Of a DNA stretch of 64,000 nucleotides, positions 44,549 through 54,056 are shown one piece after another. The translations under genes and the position numbers were made by a program. The first letter of the stretch is position 1, and each line of letters begins with the position of its first letter. Source of the stretch: SZUA-100 sp965248135 (lineage in GTDB: Bacteria > Pseudomonadota > Alphaproteobacteria > Rhizobiales > Rhizobiaceae); NCBI GenBank assembly GCA_965248135.1, contig CBDFIN010000012.1:2046001-2110000 (forward strand), read 5' to 3'. The notes under the pieces are model-generated. The model searched no databases. It was given only the letters and a program-made list of their open reading frames with translations, and was not told the origin of the DNA.

Positions 44549-45259
44549 CTAAATCAGCTTCAGCCCGCGCATGCTGACATGGCCATCTTTGCCGACGATA
44601 ATATGGTCATGAAGGGTGACGCCCAGCGGTTTGGCGGTGTTCATCACCGTCTTGGTCATTTCGATGTCGGCGCGCGACGGTGTCGGGTCGCCTGAAGGGT
44701 GATTGTGCACCAGGATAATAGCGGTGGAGGACAGTTCAAGCGCCCGCTTGACCACTTCGCGCGGATAGACGGGCGTGTGGTCAACCGTGCCGGTCTGCTG
44801 AACCTCGTCGGCGATAAGCGCATTTTTCTTGTCGAGAAACAAGATGCGGAACATTTCACGCTCCTCAAAGGCCATTGAGGCGCGACAATAGTCGATCACC
44901 GCTGACCAGGAGCCTAAAATCTGCTTGCCCCGGATCTCACCCTTCAACATGCGGCTTGCAGCGGCTGCGATGATCTTTAGATCGGTGGCACTGGCAGCGC
45001 CCAAGCCGGTGACTTCCGCCAACAGTTTTTCCGGTGCGCCCAAAACTTCAGCCAGCGACCCAAACCGGTTGATCAATTGTTTGGCGATTGGCTTGGTGTC
45101 GCGCCGGGGGATAGAGCGAAACAGCAATAATTCCAGCATTTCATAATCCGCCAGCCCTTCCTCGCCCGATTTGAAGCGCTGGCGCAGCCGCTCGCGGTGG
45201 CCATGATAATGGGGCATGTTGCCCGATTTTTCTTTCAGGGCCCCAGCCATATCGCTCAC
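44549..45259 (-). CDS. radC: RadC-family JAB/JAMM protein
   Basis: A 236-residue protein with an N-terminal helix-hairpin-helix part (LADYEMLELLLFRSIPRRDTKPIAKQLINRFGSLAEVL, GLGAASATDLKI) and a C-terminal JAMM metal site (ILVHNHPSGDPTPSRADIEMT). Its role is debated despite the name (DNA repair). Starts at GTG 45259 in a GTGA overlap with the end of map, a usual order in this group. Confidence 0.94.
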   Translation of the reverse strand: MSDMAGALKEKSGNMPHYHGHRERLRQRFKSGEEGLADYEMLELLLFRSIPRRDTKPIAKQLINRFGSLAEVLGAPEKLLAEVTGLGAASATDLKIIAAAASRMLKGEIRGKQILGSWSAVIDYCRASMAFEEREMFRILFLDKKNALIADEVQQTGTVDHTPVYPREVVKRALELSSTAIILVHNHPSGDPTPSRADIEMTKTVMNTAKPLGVTLHDHIIVGKDGHVSMRGLKLI

Positions 45260-46092
45260 GAGCCGGAAACAGGGTAGGGCGGCTTGGTATGGCCCGCCGG
45301 AGACAGGGTGAAAATCTCACAGCCGTCTTCAGTGACCCCGACCGAATGTTCAAATTGGGCCGACAACGAACGGTCACGGGTGACCGCCGTCCAACCGTCG
45401 GATTTGACCTTCACTTGCGGCCTGCCGAGATTGATCATCGGCTCAATGGTGAAAATCATACCGCGCCTCATTTCCACCCCTTCACCACGCCGGCCATAGT
45501 GCAGGATGTTGGGCGCATCGTGAAACAGTCTGCCGACCCCGTGGCCGCAAAAATCCCGCACCACGCCGCAGCGCTCGCCTTCGGCGAATTCCTGGATGGC
45601 TGCACCAATATCACCGGTTAATTTGCCGGGTGCAACTTCGGCGATACCGTGCATCATTGCCTCGTAGGTGACATCGACCAGCCGTTCAGCAGCACGCTTA
45701 ACCGTGCCGACATTGTACATGCGGCTTGAATCTCCGTGCCAGCCATCAAGAATATAGGTGACATCGACATTCATGATGTCACCGTCGCGCAACGGCTTGT
45801 CATTGGGAATACCATGACAGACGACCTGGTTGATCGAGGTGCAGCAGGATTTGTTGTAACCGCGGTAATTGAGAGTCGCCGGAATAGCCTTGTGGTCCAT
45901 GCCGAATTCAAAGACCAAATCATCTATGGCCGTTGTTGTCAGGCCCGGCTTGATCATGTCGGCAATCAGATCAAGCACCTCGGCAGTCAACTGCGAGGCC
46001 CTTCGCATGCCGGCAAAGTCTTCCGCATCATAAAGTTTGATATGGCCGGTGTTTTTCAGCGGTGCAGTTCCAGCTTCCAGATATGTCACCAT
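45256..46092 (-). CDS. map: Methionine aminopeptidase, type I
   Basis: A 278-residue metalloprotease that removes the initiator Met. The metal ligands are visible in NVDVTYILDGWHGDSSRMY (two Asp), GHGVGRLFHDAP (His), FTIEPMI (Glu) and AQFEHSVGV (Glu). The text CCTSINQVVCHGIP is typical of type I enzymes. It is encoded between sfsA and radC on the minus strand, 18 bases after sfsA. Confidence 0.96.
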   Translation of the reverse strand: MVTYLEAGTAPLKNTGHIKLYDAEDFAGMRRASQLTAEVLDLIADMIKPGLTTTAIDDLVFEFGMDHKAIPATLNYRGYNKSCCTSINQVVCHGIPNDKPLRDGDIMNVDVTYILDGWHGDSSRMYNVGTVKRAAERLVDVTYEAMMHGIAEVAPGKLTGDIGAAIQEFAEGERCGVVRDFCGHGVGRLFHDAPNILHYGRRGEGVEMRRGMIFTIEPMINLGRPQVKVKSDGWTAVTRDRSLSAQFEHSVGVTEDGCEIFTLSPAGHTKPPYPVSGS

Positions 46093-46110
46093 GGGTGGGC
46101 CCGTCGCTCC

Positions 46111-46830
46111 TCAAGCTTCGTCAATAATTGGCACAAGATCCAGCGGGTCGATGGCGCCGGCGCCGATGCGGCATCGCAATGCATAGGCCTCCACGCCGCA
46201 TTGCTTTGCCTGTGTATAGGCGCTGGCGTAGTTGGTATCAATATCAGATGCCAGTTTGAAGCGTGATCCATCCTGTCGCTGGATGACGTATAACATTACG
46301 GCGCGACTGCCCGCCTGGACCATATGCCCAAGTTCGTCGAGATGCTTGGCGCCACGGGCCGTAATGCTGTCTGGAAATTCATGCAGGCCCCTGGTTCGGA
46401 CAAAGTGAACATTCTTGACCTCCACATAGCATGGCGGTCTGTCCTCATGTTCAAGCAGAATATCGATGCGGGAGTTTTTGCCGTAGCGCACCTCGCGACG
46501 CAGCGACGAATAGCCGAAAAGCGGCTCTATCGCGCCGGAAACTATGGCTTGCTCGGCCAGTTTATTGGGTCGGTTGGTGTTAACACCTACCATTACCGGT
46601 TCACCGAAGCTGGCAATCTCAACCAGTTCCAGGGTGTGACGCAGTTTGCGTTTCGGGTTTTGACTATCAGATATCCAGGCCCGGATGCCGGGTGCCGTTA
46701 ACCCGGCCATAGAACCGGGATTAGGGCAGTGAACCGTAATAATATCACCATTGGCAAGTTCCACATCCGCCAGAAAACGTTTGTAGCGTCTGACAAGGGT
46801 GGTTTCGATTAATGGGGGTATGAATTCCAT
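46111..46830 (-). CDS. sfsA: SfsA-family DNA/RNA nuclease
   Basis: A 239-residue SfsA: an N-terminal OB-like part (RRYKRFLADVELANGDIITVHCPNPGSMAGL) and a PD-(D/E)XK-like core with RIDILLEHED and CYVEVKNVHFVRTRGLHEFPDSIT. Described first as a sugar-fermentation stimulator in E. coli and later shown to cut nucleic acids. It heads the minus-strand operon sfsA-map-radC. Confidence 0.95.
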   Translation of the reverse strand: MEFIPPLIETTLVRRYKRFLADVELANGDIITVHCPNPGSMAGLTAPGIRAWISDSQNPKRKLRHTLELVEIASFGEPVMVGVNTNRPNKLAEQAIVSGAIEPLFGYSSLRREVRYGKNSRIDILLEHEDRPPCYVEVKNVHFVRTRGLHEFPDSITARGAKHLDELGHMVQAGSRAVMLYVIQRQDGSRFKLASDIDTNYASAYTQAKQCGVEAYALRCRIGAGAIDPLDLVPIIDEA

Positions 46831-47218
46831 GGCAAAATATATTCTCGGGTATTGAGGATTGTAGTGGCGAGTGTAGACGAGCCGGCAAATAACTGGATCA
46901 AGTGGCGCATCATAAACTGAAGCCGGTGGTTTCTTTCATTTGGCCGGTGGCCTGATCTTGCCGTTTTTGCTTTCACGCACAAGATCCAATCACGAATCGG
47001 CCCACCAAACACCCTTGACTTAAATCCAAAATCGGTCAACTAGAGGCGGTCCTTGGGTTGGGTGATCGCCAAGGTTTGTGTGCGCTGGGCGCAGATTGAG
47101 GCGCAAGACCGCCGTAATCTTGCGATTCGTACCGCTGAAGATAAAATCGACAGGCGAATAAACAAAATGACTTTGGGACAGCCTTCGGCTTTCCGACAAT
47201 CTTAGCAGGTGGAAGATC
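46831..47218. other. Intergenic region between sfsA and fabD
   Basis: Divergent promoter region of 388 bases. No gene, repeat or hairpin that I can support; short frames here have no recognisable text. Confidence 0.5.
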
Positions 47219-48160
47219 ATGATTTTTGCGATGACATTTCCAGGCCAAGGCAGCCAGAGCACCGGCATGGGCAAGGCCGTCGCCGAAGAATTCGCGGAAG
47301 CAAGGGCGGTATTTAAAGAGGTGGATGAGGCCCTGGGTGAGAATCTTTCCACTTTGATCTGGGAAGGGCCGGATGATCAGTTAACCCTGACGGCCAATGC
47401 CCAGCCAGCGCTGATGGCGGTCAGTCTTGCCATCTTGCGAGCGCTTGAGGCGCGCGGTTTTGAAAGTGCAGCGGCCCGGTTTACCGCCGGTCATTCGCTC
47501 GGTGAATATTCTGCTCTTGCCGCCATCGGCGCAATTTCGATCGCTGACACGGCACGGCTCTTGCGCATCAGGGGCAACGCCATGCAACAGGCAGTGCCGG
47601 TTGGTATTGGCGCTATGGCGGCGATAATTGGTCTTGAGAGCGAGATTTTGGAAAAAATTTGCACCGACAGTTCCAACGCCGAACATCATGTGCAGATCGC
47701 CAACGACAATGGCGGTGGGCAATTGGTGATTTCGGGCCACAAGCAAGCGGTTGACACGGCCTGTGAGGCGGCAAAGCAAGGCGGCGCGAGGCGGGCTTTG
47801 CCGCTGCCTGTCTCAGCACCATTTCACTCAACCCTGATGTCTCCGGCTGCCGATGCAATGAAAGAAGCCTTGGCTGGTGTCGAGGTTAGCGCGCCGAATA
47901 TACCGTTGGTCGCCAATGTGTTGGCGGCACCAATAACCCAACCGGACGAGATCCGCGCCCGGCTGGTGGAGCAGGTTACCGGGCGGGTTCGCTGGCGCGA
48001 GAGTGTCAACTATATGGCGGGCGAAGGGACCGATACGCTGCTTGAGATTGGTGCCGGCAAGGTGTTGACCGGCTTGGCACGGCGTATCGACCGGTCGCTT
48101 GCGGCCAGGGCAATCGGCACCCCGCAAGAAATAGCGAGCTTGCTTGAAACATTGGATTAA
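47219..48160 (+). CDS. fabD: Malonyl-CoA:ACP transacylase
   Basis: A 313-residue enzyme that loads malonate onto acyl carrier protein. FPGQGSQSTGMGK opens the protein, the catalytic Ser is in GHSLGEYSALAA, and the catalytic His in VSAPFHSTLM. Ribosome binding site AGGTGG lies before ATG 47219. First gene of the fabD-fabG-acpP-fabF cluster. Confidence 0.97.
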   Translation: MIFAMTFPGQGSQSTGMGKAVAEEFAEARAVFKEVDEALGENLSTLIWEGPDDQLTLTANAQPALMAVSLAILRALEARGFESAAARFTAGHSLGEYSALAAIGAISIADTARLLRIRGNAMQQAVPVGIGAMAAIIGLESEILEKICTDSSNAEHHVQIANDNGGGQLVISGHKQAVDTACEAAKQGGARRALPLPVSAPFHSTLMSPAADAMKEALAGVEVSAPNIPLVANVLAAPITQPDEIRARLVEQVTGRVRWRESVNYMAGEGTDTLLEIGAGKVLTGLARRIDRSLAARAIGTPQEIASLLETLD

Positions 48161-48247
48161 CGGCTTGAATCAAAAACTGAGTGCGTGGATTCAACCATCC
48201 AACTGGTTCTCCTAACACTATGACATCACAACAGAAACGGAACTCTC

Positions 48248-48985
48248 ATGTTTGAACTGACAGGTAAGAAAGCCTTTATCACCGGCGCGTCCGGCGGCAT
48301 TGGAGAGGCTATTGCTAAAGCGCTTCATGCGCAAGGTGCAACCGTTGGACTGCACGGCACCAGAGTGGAAAAGCTGGAAGCGCTTGCCGCTGAAATAGGC
48401 GAGGGCGCCCATATCTTTGCGGCCAATCTTGCCGATCGCGAAGAGGTCGGTGGTCTGATCAAGCGGGTCGAAGCCGAGATGGGCGATGTTGATATTCTGG
48501 TCAACAATGCCGGTATCACCAAGGACGGGCTGTTCGTGCGCATGTCTAACGAAGACTGGGACAAGGTGCTAGAGGTCAATCTTACCGCGGCTTTCCAGCT
48601 CACCCGCGATGCGGCCTTTCCGATGATGCGACGCCGTTTTGGCCGCATCGTCAATATTACATCGATTGTCGGCGTGACGGGCAATCCCGGACAGGGAAAT
48701 TATTGCGCCTCAAAGGCTGGTATGATCGGCATGTCGAAGTCGCTGGCGATGGAGATAGCCGGTCGCGGCGTGACGGTAAACTGTGTTGCCCCGGGCTTTA
48801 TAGCAACGCCGATGACCGACGCGCTGAACGATAAACAGCGAGAGGCGATTTTGGCAAATGTGCCGGCAAAGCGGCTTGGCACCGGTGAGGAAGTCGCCGC
48901 CGCTGTGGCCTGGCTGGCCGCTGGTGAAGCGGCCTATGTTACCGGCCAGACCATTCACGTCAATGGCGGTATGGTGATGATTTAA
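48248..48985 (+). CDS. fabG: 3-oxoacyl-ACP reductase
   Basis: A 245-residue short-chain dehydrogenase: NADPH site ITGASGGIGEAIAK, NNAGITKDG, and the catalytic Ser-Tyr-Lys with TSIVGVTGNPGQGNYCASKAG (split by function: Ser in ITSIVG, Tyr and Lys in NYCASK). It reduces the beta-keto group in each round of fatty acid elongation. GGAACTCTC region precedes ATG 48248. Confidence 0.97.
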   Translation: MFELTGKKAFITGASGGIGEAIAKALHAQGATVGLHGTRVEKLEALAAEIGEGAHIFAANLADREEVGGLIKRVEAEMGDVDILVNNAGITKDGLFVRMSNEDWDKVLEVNLTAAFQLTRDAAFPMMRRRFGRIVNITSIVGVTGNPGQGNYCASKAGMIGMSKSLAMEIAGRGVTVNCVAPGFIATPMTDALNDKQREAILANVPAKRLGTGEEVAAAVAWLAAGEAAYVTGQTIHVNGGMVMI

Positions 48986-49186
48986 ATGGGTGATCATTCC
49001 GCCCGTGTTGATCCCCGAGAAAGACTGTTCGGCAGCCGGCAATTTGGTGTACATGTGCTGCTGCGATGGATATCTGGAAATTTTGCCATTGAATCTTTTT
49101 ACCAATGTTAATCATTAAACTTGATCTAGGTCGTCTTGCCCATTAACTAGGGGCCTGATTATATCATAACCACTGAGGGGTACCCC

Positions 49187-49423
49187 ATGAGTGACACCGC
49201 TGAACGCGTAAAGAAAATAGTTGTTGAACATCTCGGCGTAGAAGCCGACAAGGTCGTGGAAACGGCCAGCTTTATCGACGATCTTGGCGCTGATAGCCTT
49301 GATACCGTAGAGTTGGTAATGGCGTTTGAGGAAGAATTTGGGGTCGAAATTCCTGATGATGCGGCTGAGACAATTCTTACTGTTGGCGATGCCAGCAAGT
49401 TCATCGACGCCAACAAAGGCTGA
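49187..49423 (+). CDS. acpP: Acyl carrier protein
   Basis: A 78-residue acidic protein; the phosphopantetheine attachment serine is in LGADSLDTVELVM, exactly where expected. GAGGGG lies 6-7 bases before the start. The 200-base gap before it is the longest in the cluster and probably carries a strong promoter of its own, as is common for acpP. Confidence 0.98.
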   Translation: MSDTAERVKKIVVEHLGVEADKVVETASFIDDLGADSLDTVELVMAFEEEFGVEIPDDAAETILTVGDASKFIDANKG

Positions 49424-49499
49424 CAGCTTAGACAGGCAGGTTTTACACGCTACCCCATAGCAGCGCAGTTGACCTGACCGAATTTTCAGCGGATTTTCC

Positions 49500-50756
49500 A
49501 TGAGACGGGTTGTTGTTACCGGCATAGGCATGGTTTCTCCCCTCGGCTGTGGGGCGGAAGTAAGCTGGTCACGCCTGCTTGCAGGTGAAAATGCTGCCCG
49601 GCGGGTGACCGATTTTGAAGTCGACGACCTGGCTGCAAAGATTGCCTGTCAGATTCCGCGTGGTGATGGCACTGACGGCACCTACAATCCCGACGATTGG
49701 ATGGAGCCGAAAGAACAGCGCAAGGTCGATCCATTCATCACCTATGGGGTTGCAGCTGCCACCCAGGCGCTGGATGATGCCGACTGGCATCCTGAAAATT
49801 TCGAGGACCAATGCGCTTCCGGCGTATTGATTGGCTCGGGTATTGGCGGCCTCCAGGGCATTCAGCAGACATCGCTGCTATTAGAAGAACGCGGTCCGCG
49901 CCGTGTCAGTCCGTTTTTTATTCCAGGCCGGCTGATTAATCTGGTTTCGGGTCATGTTTCCATACAACACGGCCTCAAAGGCCCCAATCATTCGGTTGTT
50001 ACAGCCTGTTCGACAGGGGCCCACGCCATCGGAGACGCCGGACGCATGATCATGTTGGGAGATGCTGATGTTATGGTTGCCGGTGGTAGCGAGTCACCGG
50101 TTTGCCGATTGGCGATTGCCGGTTTTGCCGCCTGCAGGGCGTTGTCCACCGATTTCAACGATGATCCGCAGAGGGCCTCACGTCCCTATGACAAAGATCG
50201 CGATGGCTTTGTTATGGGTGAAGGTGCCGGCATTGTCGTGCTGGAGGAACTGGAACACGCCCAAAAGCGTGGCGCAAAAATTTATGGTGAGTTGATCGGC
50301 TACGGTCTTTCGGGCGATGCGTATCACATTACCGCGCCTGCCGAAAATGGAGATGGCGCCTATCGCTGCATGAAGTCGGCGATTAAACACGCTGGCATCG
50401 CGCCATCGGACATCGACTACGTCAATGCCCACGGCACCTCGACCATGGCCGATACAATTGAGCTTGGGGCGGTTGAACGGGTTATGGCTGAGGCGGCATC
50501 AGGCATTTCCATGTCGTCAACAAAATCGGCCATTGGTCATCTGTTGGGGGCCGCCGGATCAGTCGAGGCAATCTTCTCCCTGCTGGCCATTCGCGATAAC
50601 CGGTTACCGCCGACGCTCAATCTGGATAATCCCGCGGTTGAGTCTGAAATTGATCTGGTTCCTCTTGTGGCCAGGGAGAAGGAAGTCAACATAGCTTTGT
50701 CGAATTCCTTCGGATTTGGCGGCACCAATGCCGCTATCATTTTCCGGTCTTTTTGA
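49500..50756 (+). CDS. fabF: Beta-ketoacyl-ACP synthase II
   Basis: A 418-residue condensing enzyme that elongates acyl-ACP. The catalytic Cys is in VTACSTGAHAIGDA, the two His in NAHGTSTMADTIEL and KSAIGHLLGAAGS. The N-terminus RRVVVTGIGMVSPLG is standard for FabF. It follows acpP by 76 bases. Confidence 0.97.
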   Translation: MRRVVVTGIGMVSPLGCGAEVSWSRLLAGENAARRVTDFEVDDLAAKIACQIPRGDGTDGTYNPDDWMEPKEQRKVDPFITYGVAAATQALDDADWHPENFEDQCASGVLIGSGIGGLQGIQQTSLLLEERGPRRVSPFFIPGRLINLVSGHVSIQHGLKGPNHSVVTACSTGAHAIGDAGRMIMLGDADVMVAGGSESPVCRLAIAGFAACRALSTDFNDDPQRASRPYDKDRDGFVMGEGAGIVVLEELEHAQKRGAKIYGELIGYGLSGDAYHITAPAENGDGAYRCMKSAIKHAGIAPSDIDYVNAHGTSTMADTIELGAVERVMAEAASGISMSSTKSAIGHLLGAAGSVEAIFSLLAIRDNRLPPTLNLDNPAVESEIDLVPLVAREKEVNIALSNSFGFGGTNAAIIFRSF

Positions 50757-50854
50757 ATAACTGAAATTTACCGGCGACACTCCCACCTGATTTGGCCATA
50801 ATTGTGAGTGATTCTCTACGTGATTAATCGGTCCATTCTATGTGAGCTGCGCCT

Positions 50855-52045
50855 GTGACATCTGAATTAAATACCTCCTCCTCGTCCAATCGTAACGTGG
50901 TAAAATTCGGCAAAGCCGATAAGACCCGGCCCGCCAGCCAACCGATGGACGAAGCGGAAAGTTTCAAAATGCCGCGATCCCGTCGTTCGGCAGGCGCGCG
51001 CAACAAGCTCGTGGTGTTTTTGAACTTCGTTTTATCAGGCGCTTTACTCGCCGCTGTTATCGCGGGAATAGCGGTTTATCTGGGCGTTCAGGCGTTTGAC
51101 GCACCTGGGCCGCTTAAGACCAAAACCATGGTACTCATTGAAAAGGGCGCCGGCCTTAACAGCATTACCGATGTGCTGATGGGAAGGGGCGTCATCGATC
51201 AGCCATTACTGTTCAAGTACGGCATTCGCGCCAGCCGGAGGCAGGCGAAACTCAAAGCCGGTGAATACGCCTTTGCTCCCGAAGTGAGCATGCGCGAGAT
51301 TGTGAACACCATTGTCAGGGGTAAGGCGATAATGCATGCATTCACCGCTCCTGAAGGGCTGACATCGGTGCAAATAATGCAGCGGGTAGCACTGAACGAC
51401 GTGCTTGAAGGCGATGTGCCGTCGATTCCAGCGGAGGGCGCCATGCTGCCGGAGACCTATAACTTCCTACGTGGTGCAACACGCGAGATGGTGGTCAAGA
51501 TGATGCTGGAGCACCAAAAAACGGTCCTGGCTGAAATCTGGGCTGGTCGTGACTCCGGTTTGCCGGTTTTTTCGCCGCAGGAACTGGTCACGTTGGCCTC
51601 TATTGTTGAAAAGGAGACAGGCGTTGCAAGCGAGCGGCCGCTTGTGGCTTCGGTTTTTATCAACCGGTTGAACAAGGGTATGAAACTGCAATCCGATCCG
51701 ACCATTATCTACGGAATTTTCGGTGGCAGGGGAAAGCCAAAGGACCGGCCGATCTATCGGTCCGACATTAATAAACCGACGGCCTATAATACCTATTCAA
51801 TTCCGGCACTGCCACCGGGTCCGATTGCCAATCCCGGGCGGGCGGCGATGGAGGCGGTCGCTCATCCGGCTCAGTCGGAATATCTGTTTTTTGTCGCCAA
51901 TGGCACCGGTGGCCACGCATTCGCCAAGACCTTGCGGGAACATGAAGCCAATGTGATCAAATGGCGGACCATTGAAAGACGACGGGCAGCGGAGGCCAAA
52001 AATGCGGTGCGCGGGTCGCTTGAAGGCGCCAGTGAAAGCAATTAA
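50855..52045 (+). CDS. mltG: Endolytic murein transglycosylase MltG
   Basis: A 396-residue YceG/MltG protein: basic cytoplasmic start, one membrane anchor (VVFLNFVLSGALLAAVIAGIAVYLGV, about 53-75), a LysM-like subdomain, and the catalytic region with LASIVEKETGVASERPLVASVFINRL (catalytic Glu in EKE) and SDPTIIYG. It trims new glycan strands and so ends peptidoglycan polymerisation. GTG start at 50855 follows fabF by about 100 bases. Confidence 0.95.
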   Translation: MTSELNTSSSSNRNVVKFGKADKTRPASQPMDEAESFKMPRSRRSAGARNKLVVFLNFVLSGALLAAVIAGIAVYLGVQAFDAPGPLKTKTMVLIEKGAGLNSITDVLMGRGVIDQPLLFKYGIRASRRQAKLKAGEYAFAPEVSMREIVNTIVRGKAIMHAFTAPEGLTSVQIMQRVALNDVLEGDVPSIPAEGAMLPETYNFLRGATREMVVKMMLEHQKTVLAEIWAGRDSGLPVFSPQELVTLASIVEKETGVASERPLVASVFINRLNKGMKLQSDPTIIYGIFGGRGKPKDRPIYRSDINKPTAYNTYSIPALPPGPIANPGRAAMEAVAHPAQSEYLFFVANGTGGHAFAKTLREHEANVIKWRTIERRRAAEAKNAVRGSLEGASESN

Positions 52046-52078
52046 TCAAGTAGATGGTGCCGCATTTAGGGGGAATTA

Positions 52079-52975
52079 TTGAGCCAAACCACGTTGCAGA
52101 GCATGACCGGCTTTGCCGGCACGGAAGGAAGCCTGGAGGGCTATTCCTGGCGTTGGGAAATTCGCTCGGTAAACGGCAAGGGGCTGGACATTCGCCTGCG
52201 CTTGCCGTCCGGGCTGGAGCGACTGGAACAAGAGATCAGGAAACGGGTTTCAAGCGCGGTAAAACGCGGCAGTATTTACCTTTCGCTTGCGGTTGAAGAC
52301 CAACAACAACTTAGCGTGCCGGTCATCAACCAATCGGCCCTTGATGCGGTGTTGAGCGCCATTGAAGATATTGCTGGCCGCACCAAAACCAAAAAACCAA
52401 CTGCAGACGGGATATTGGCCTTGCGGGGTGTGCTTGAATTAGTTGAAGCTAAACTTTCCCCCGAACACCGCGAACATCGCAAGACCGCTTTGCTGGCTAG
52501 CCTTGATGCGGCAATTGACGCGTTCTGCCAGGTGCGGATGCAGGAGGGCGCGGCGCTTGCCAAAACGCTCGCACAAAATGTCGACACGATTGAAAACCTC
52601 ACTCAGAAAGCAGAGCAAAACCCGTCTCGCAGCGTCGAAGCAATCAACGCCCGGATAGGCGAGCAGATTGGCCGCATTATGGATGCCAGTTCCAGTCTCG
52701 ATGAGGATCGGCTCTATCAGGAGGCGGCAATTCTTGCCACCAAAGCCGATATCAAGGAAGAAATTGATCGGCTTTTCGCCCATATCGCCGCGGCAAGGCA
52801 ATTGCTTGCTGGAAGTGGTCCGGTTGGACGCAAGCTCGACTTTCTTGCCCAGGAATTTAATCGCGAGGCCAATACCTTGTGTTCCAAGTCAAACGCCAGC
52901 GAAATAACCGCAATCGGGCTTGAATTGAAAGTGATTATCGACCAGTTTCGCGAACAAATACAAAATCTGGAATAA
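52079..52975 (+). CDS. YicC-family endoribonuclease
   Basis: A 298-residue protein with the YicC_N domain (SMTGFAGTEGSLEGYSWRWEIRSVNGKGLDIRLRLP) and C-terminal DUF1732 (EEIDRLFAHIAAARQLL, GRKLDFLAQEFNREANTLCSK). E. coli YicC is a stress-linked RNase. TTG 52079 with AGGGGG 7 bases upstream gives MSQTTLQSMTGF, the usual family start. It sits between mltG and gmk as in relatives. Confidence 0.93.
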   Translation: MSQTTLQSMTGFAGTEGSLEGYSWRWEIRSVNGKGLDIRLRLPSGLERLEQEIRKRVSSAVKRGSIYLSLAVEDQQQLSVPVINQSALDAVLSAIEDIAGRTKTKKPTADGILALRGVLELVEAKLSPEHREHRKTALLASLDAAIDAFCQVRMQEGAALAKTLAQNVDTIENLTQKAEQNPSRSVEAINARIGEQIGRIMDASSSLDEDRLYQEAAILATKADIKEEIDRLFAHIAAARQLLAGSGPVGRKLDFLAQEFNREANTLCSKSNASEITAIGLELKVIIDQFREQIQNLE

Positions 52976-52980
52976 ATCTC

Positions 52981-53616
52981 ATGTCTCCAAGAATCGACCG
53001 ACGCGGCCTTATGTTTGTGCTTTCCTCACCTTCTGGAGCAGGCAAGTCCACTATCTGCCGAAATTTGCTGCGGGTTGAGCAGGAGCTGGAAATGTCCGTC
53101 TCGGTTACCACCCGCAAACGCCGTGGCAACGAGGTCGACGGTCAGGATTATCGGTTTTTGACAGAGCGTGAGTTCAAGGGAATTAGTGCCTCCGATGGTT
53201 TGCTTGAATGGGCGGAAGTGCACGGCAATTTTTACGGCACGCCACGTGACCCGGTGGAAGAGGCGATGAGCCAGGGCCGCGATATGCTGTTTGATATCGA
53301 CTGGCAGGGGGCGCTTCAGTTATTCGAAAAGGCGCGAACCGATGTGGTCTCGATATTCATTTTGCCACCCTCCATGGCTGAATTGCGTTCAAGGCTGGAG
53401 CGCCGTGCGGAAGATGCTGCTGAAGTGATTGATGCACGGCTGGAAAATTCGCGCATCGAGATAGAGCACTGGCGCGAGTACGATTTTATCGTCGTAAACG
53501 ATGATCTCGACAGGGCCTTTTTGGAAGTTCGCGCCATCCTCACCAGTGAGCGACTGCGCCGCGACCGCCGTCCGGGATTGCATGATTTTGTCGGTGGACT
53601 GTTAATGGCGTCATGA
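52981..53616 (+). CDS. gmk: Guanylate kinase
   Basis: A 211-residue enzyme that turns GMP into GDP. The P-loop is SSPSGAGKSTICR, with SVTTRKRRGNEVDGQDYRFL as the GMP-binding part and FYGTPRDPVEEAM and LFDIDWQGALQL following. Overlaps holC by 4 bases. Confidence 0.97.
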   Translation: MSPRIDRRGLMFVLSSPSGAGKSTICRNLLRVEQELEMSVSVTTRKRRGNEVDGQDYRFLTEREFKGISASDGLLEWAEVHGNFYGTPRDPVEEAMSQGRDMLFDIDWQGALQLFEKARTDVVSIFILPPSMAELRSRLERRAEDAAEVIDARLENSRIEIEHWREYDFIVVNDDLDRAFLEVRAILTSERLRRDRRPGLHDFVGGLLMAS

Positions 53617-54056
53617 CCGAGGTTCTGTTCTATCATTTGACCGAGCATACCCTGGAGCGCGCCTTGCCGGGTCTGCTGGATAAATGTCTGGAGCGTGACT
53701 GGAAGGTGGTTGTCCAGACCGGCAGCCAGGAACGTTGCAAAGCGCTCGACAGCCATTTGTGGACCTGGCGCGACGACAGTTTTTTGCCCCATGCGATGGA
53801 AGGTGATGGTGCGCTCCATCCTATCTGGCTGACCACCGAGACGGACAATCCCAATGGCGCTGCCGTGCGCTTTTTGGTCGATGGGGCCGAACCGGGCGAT
53901 CTTTCAGCCTATACCCGCGCTATCTATATGTTTGATGGTCATGACAATGAGGCGGTGGCGCAGGCCCGGGCCCGCTGGAAGGCTGAAAAAGAGGCCGGTC
54001 ACGACATTACCTATTGGCAGCAGAACATGGGCGGCGGTTGGGAGAAGAAGGTGTGA
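53613..54056 (+). CDS. holC: DNA polymerase III subunit chi
   Basis: A 147-residue HolC: EVLFYHLTEHTLERALPGLLDKCLERDW, SHLWTWRDDSFLPHA and VRFLVDGAEPGDL are typical. Chi links the clamp loader to single-strand binding protein. The tail WQQNMGGGWEKKV is normal. It starts in an ATGA overlap with gmk and ends in a GTGA overlap with a methyltransferase gene. Confidence 0.92.
   Translation: MTEVLFYHLTEHTLERALPGLLDKCLERDWKVVVQTGSQERCKALDSHLWTWRDDSFLPHAMEGDGALHPIWLTTETDNPNGAAVRFLVDGAEPGDLSAYTRAIYMFDGHDNEAVAQARARWKAEKEAGHDITYWQQNMGGGWEKKV

Noticed and set aside
46809..47352. Short minus-strand frames upstream of fabD
   Set aside because: No ribosome binding site, no known text, overlap the start of fabD or sfsA.
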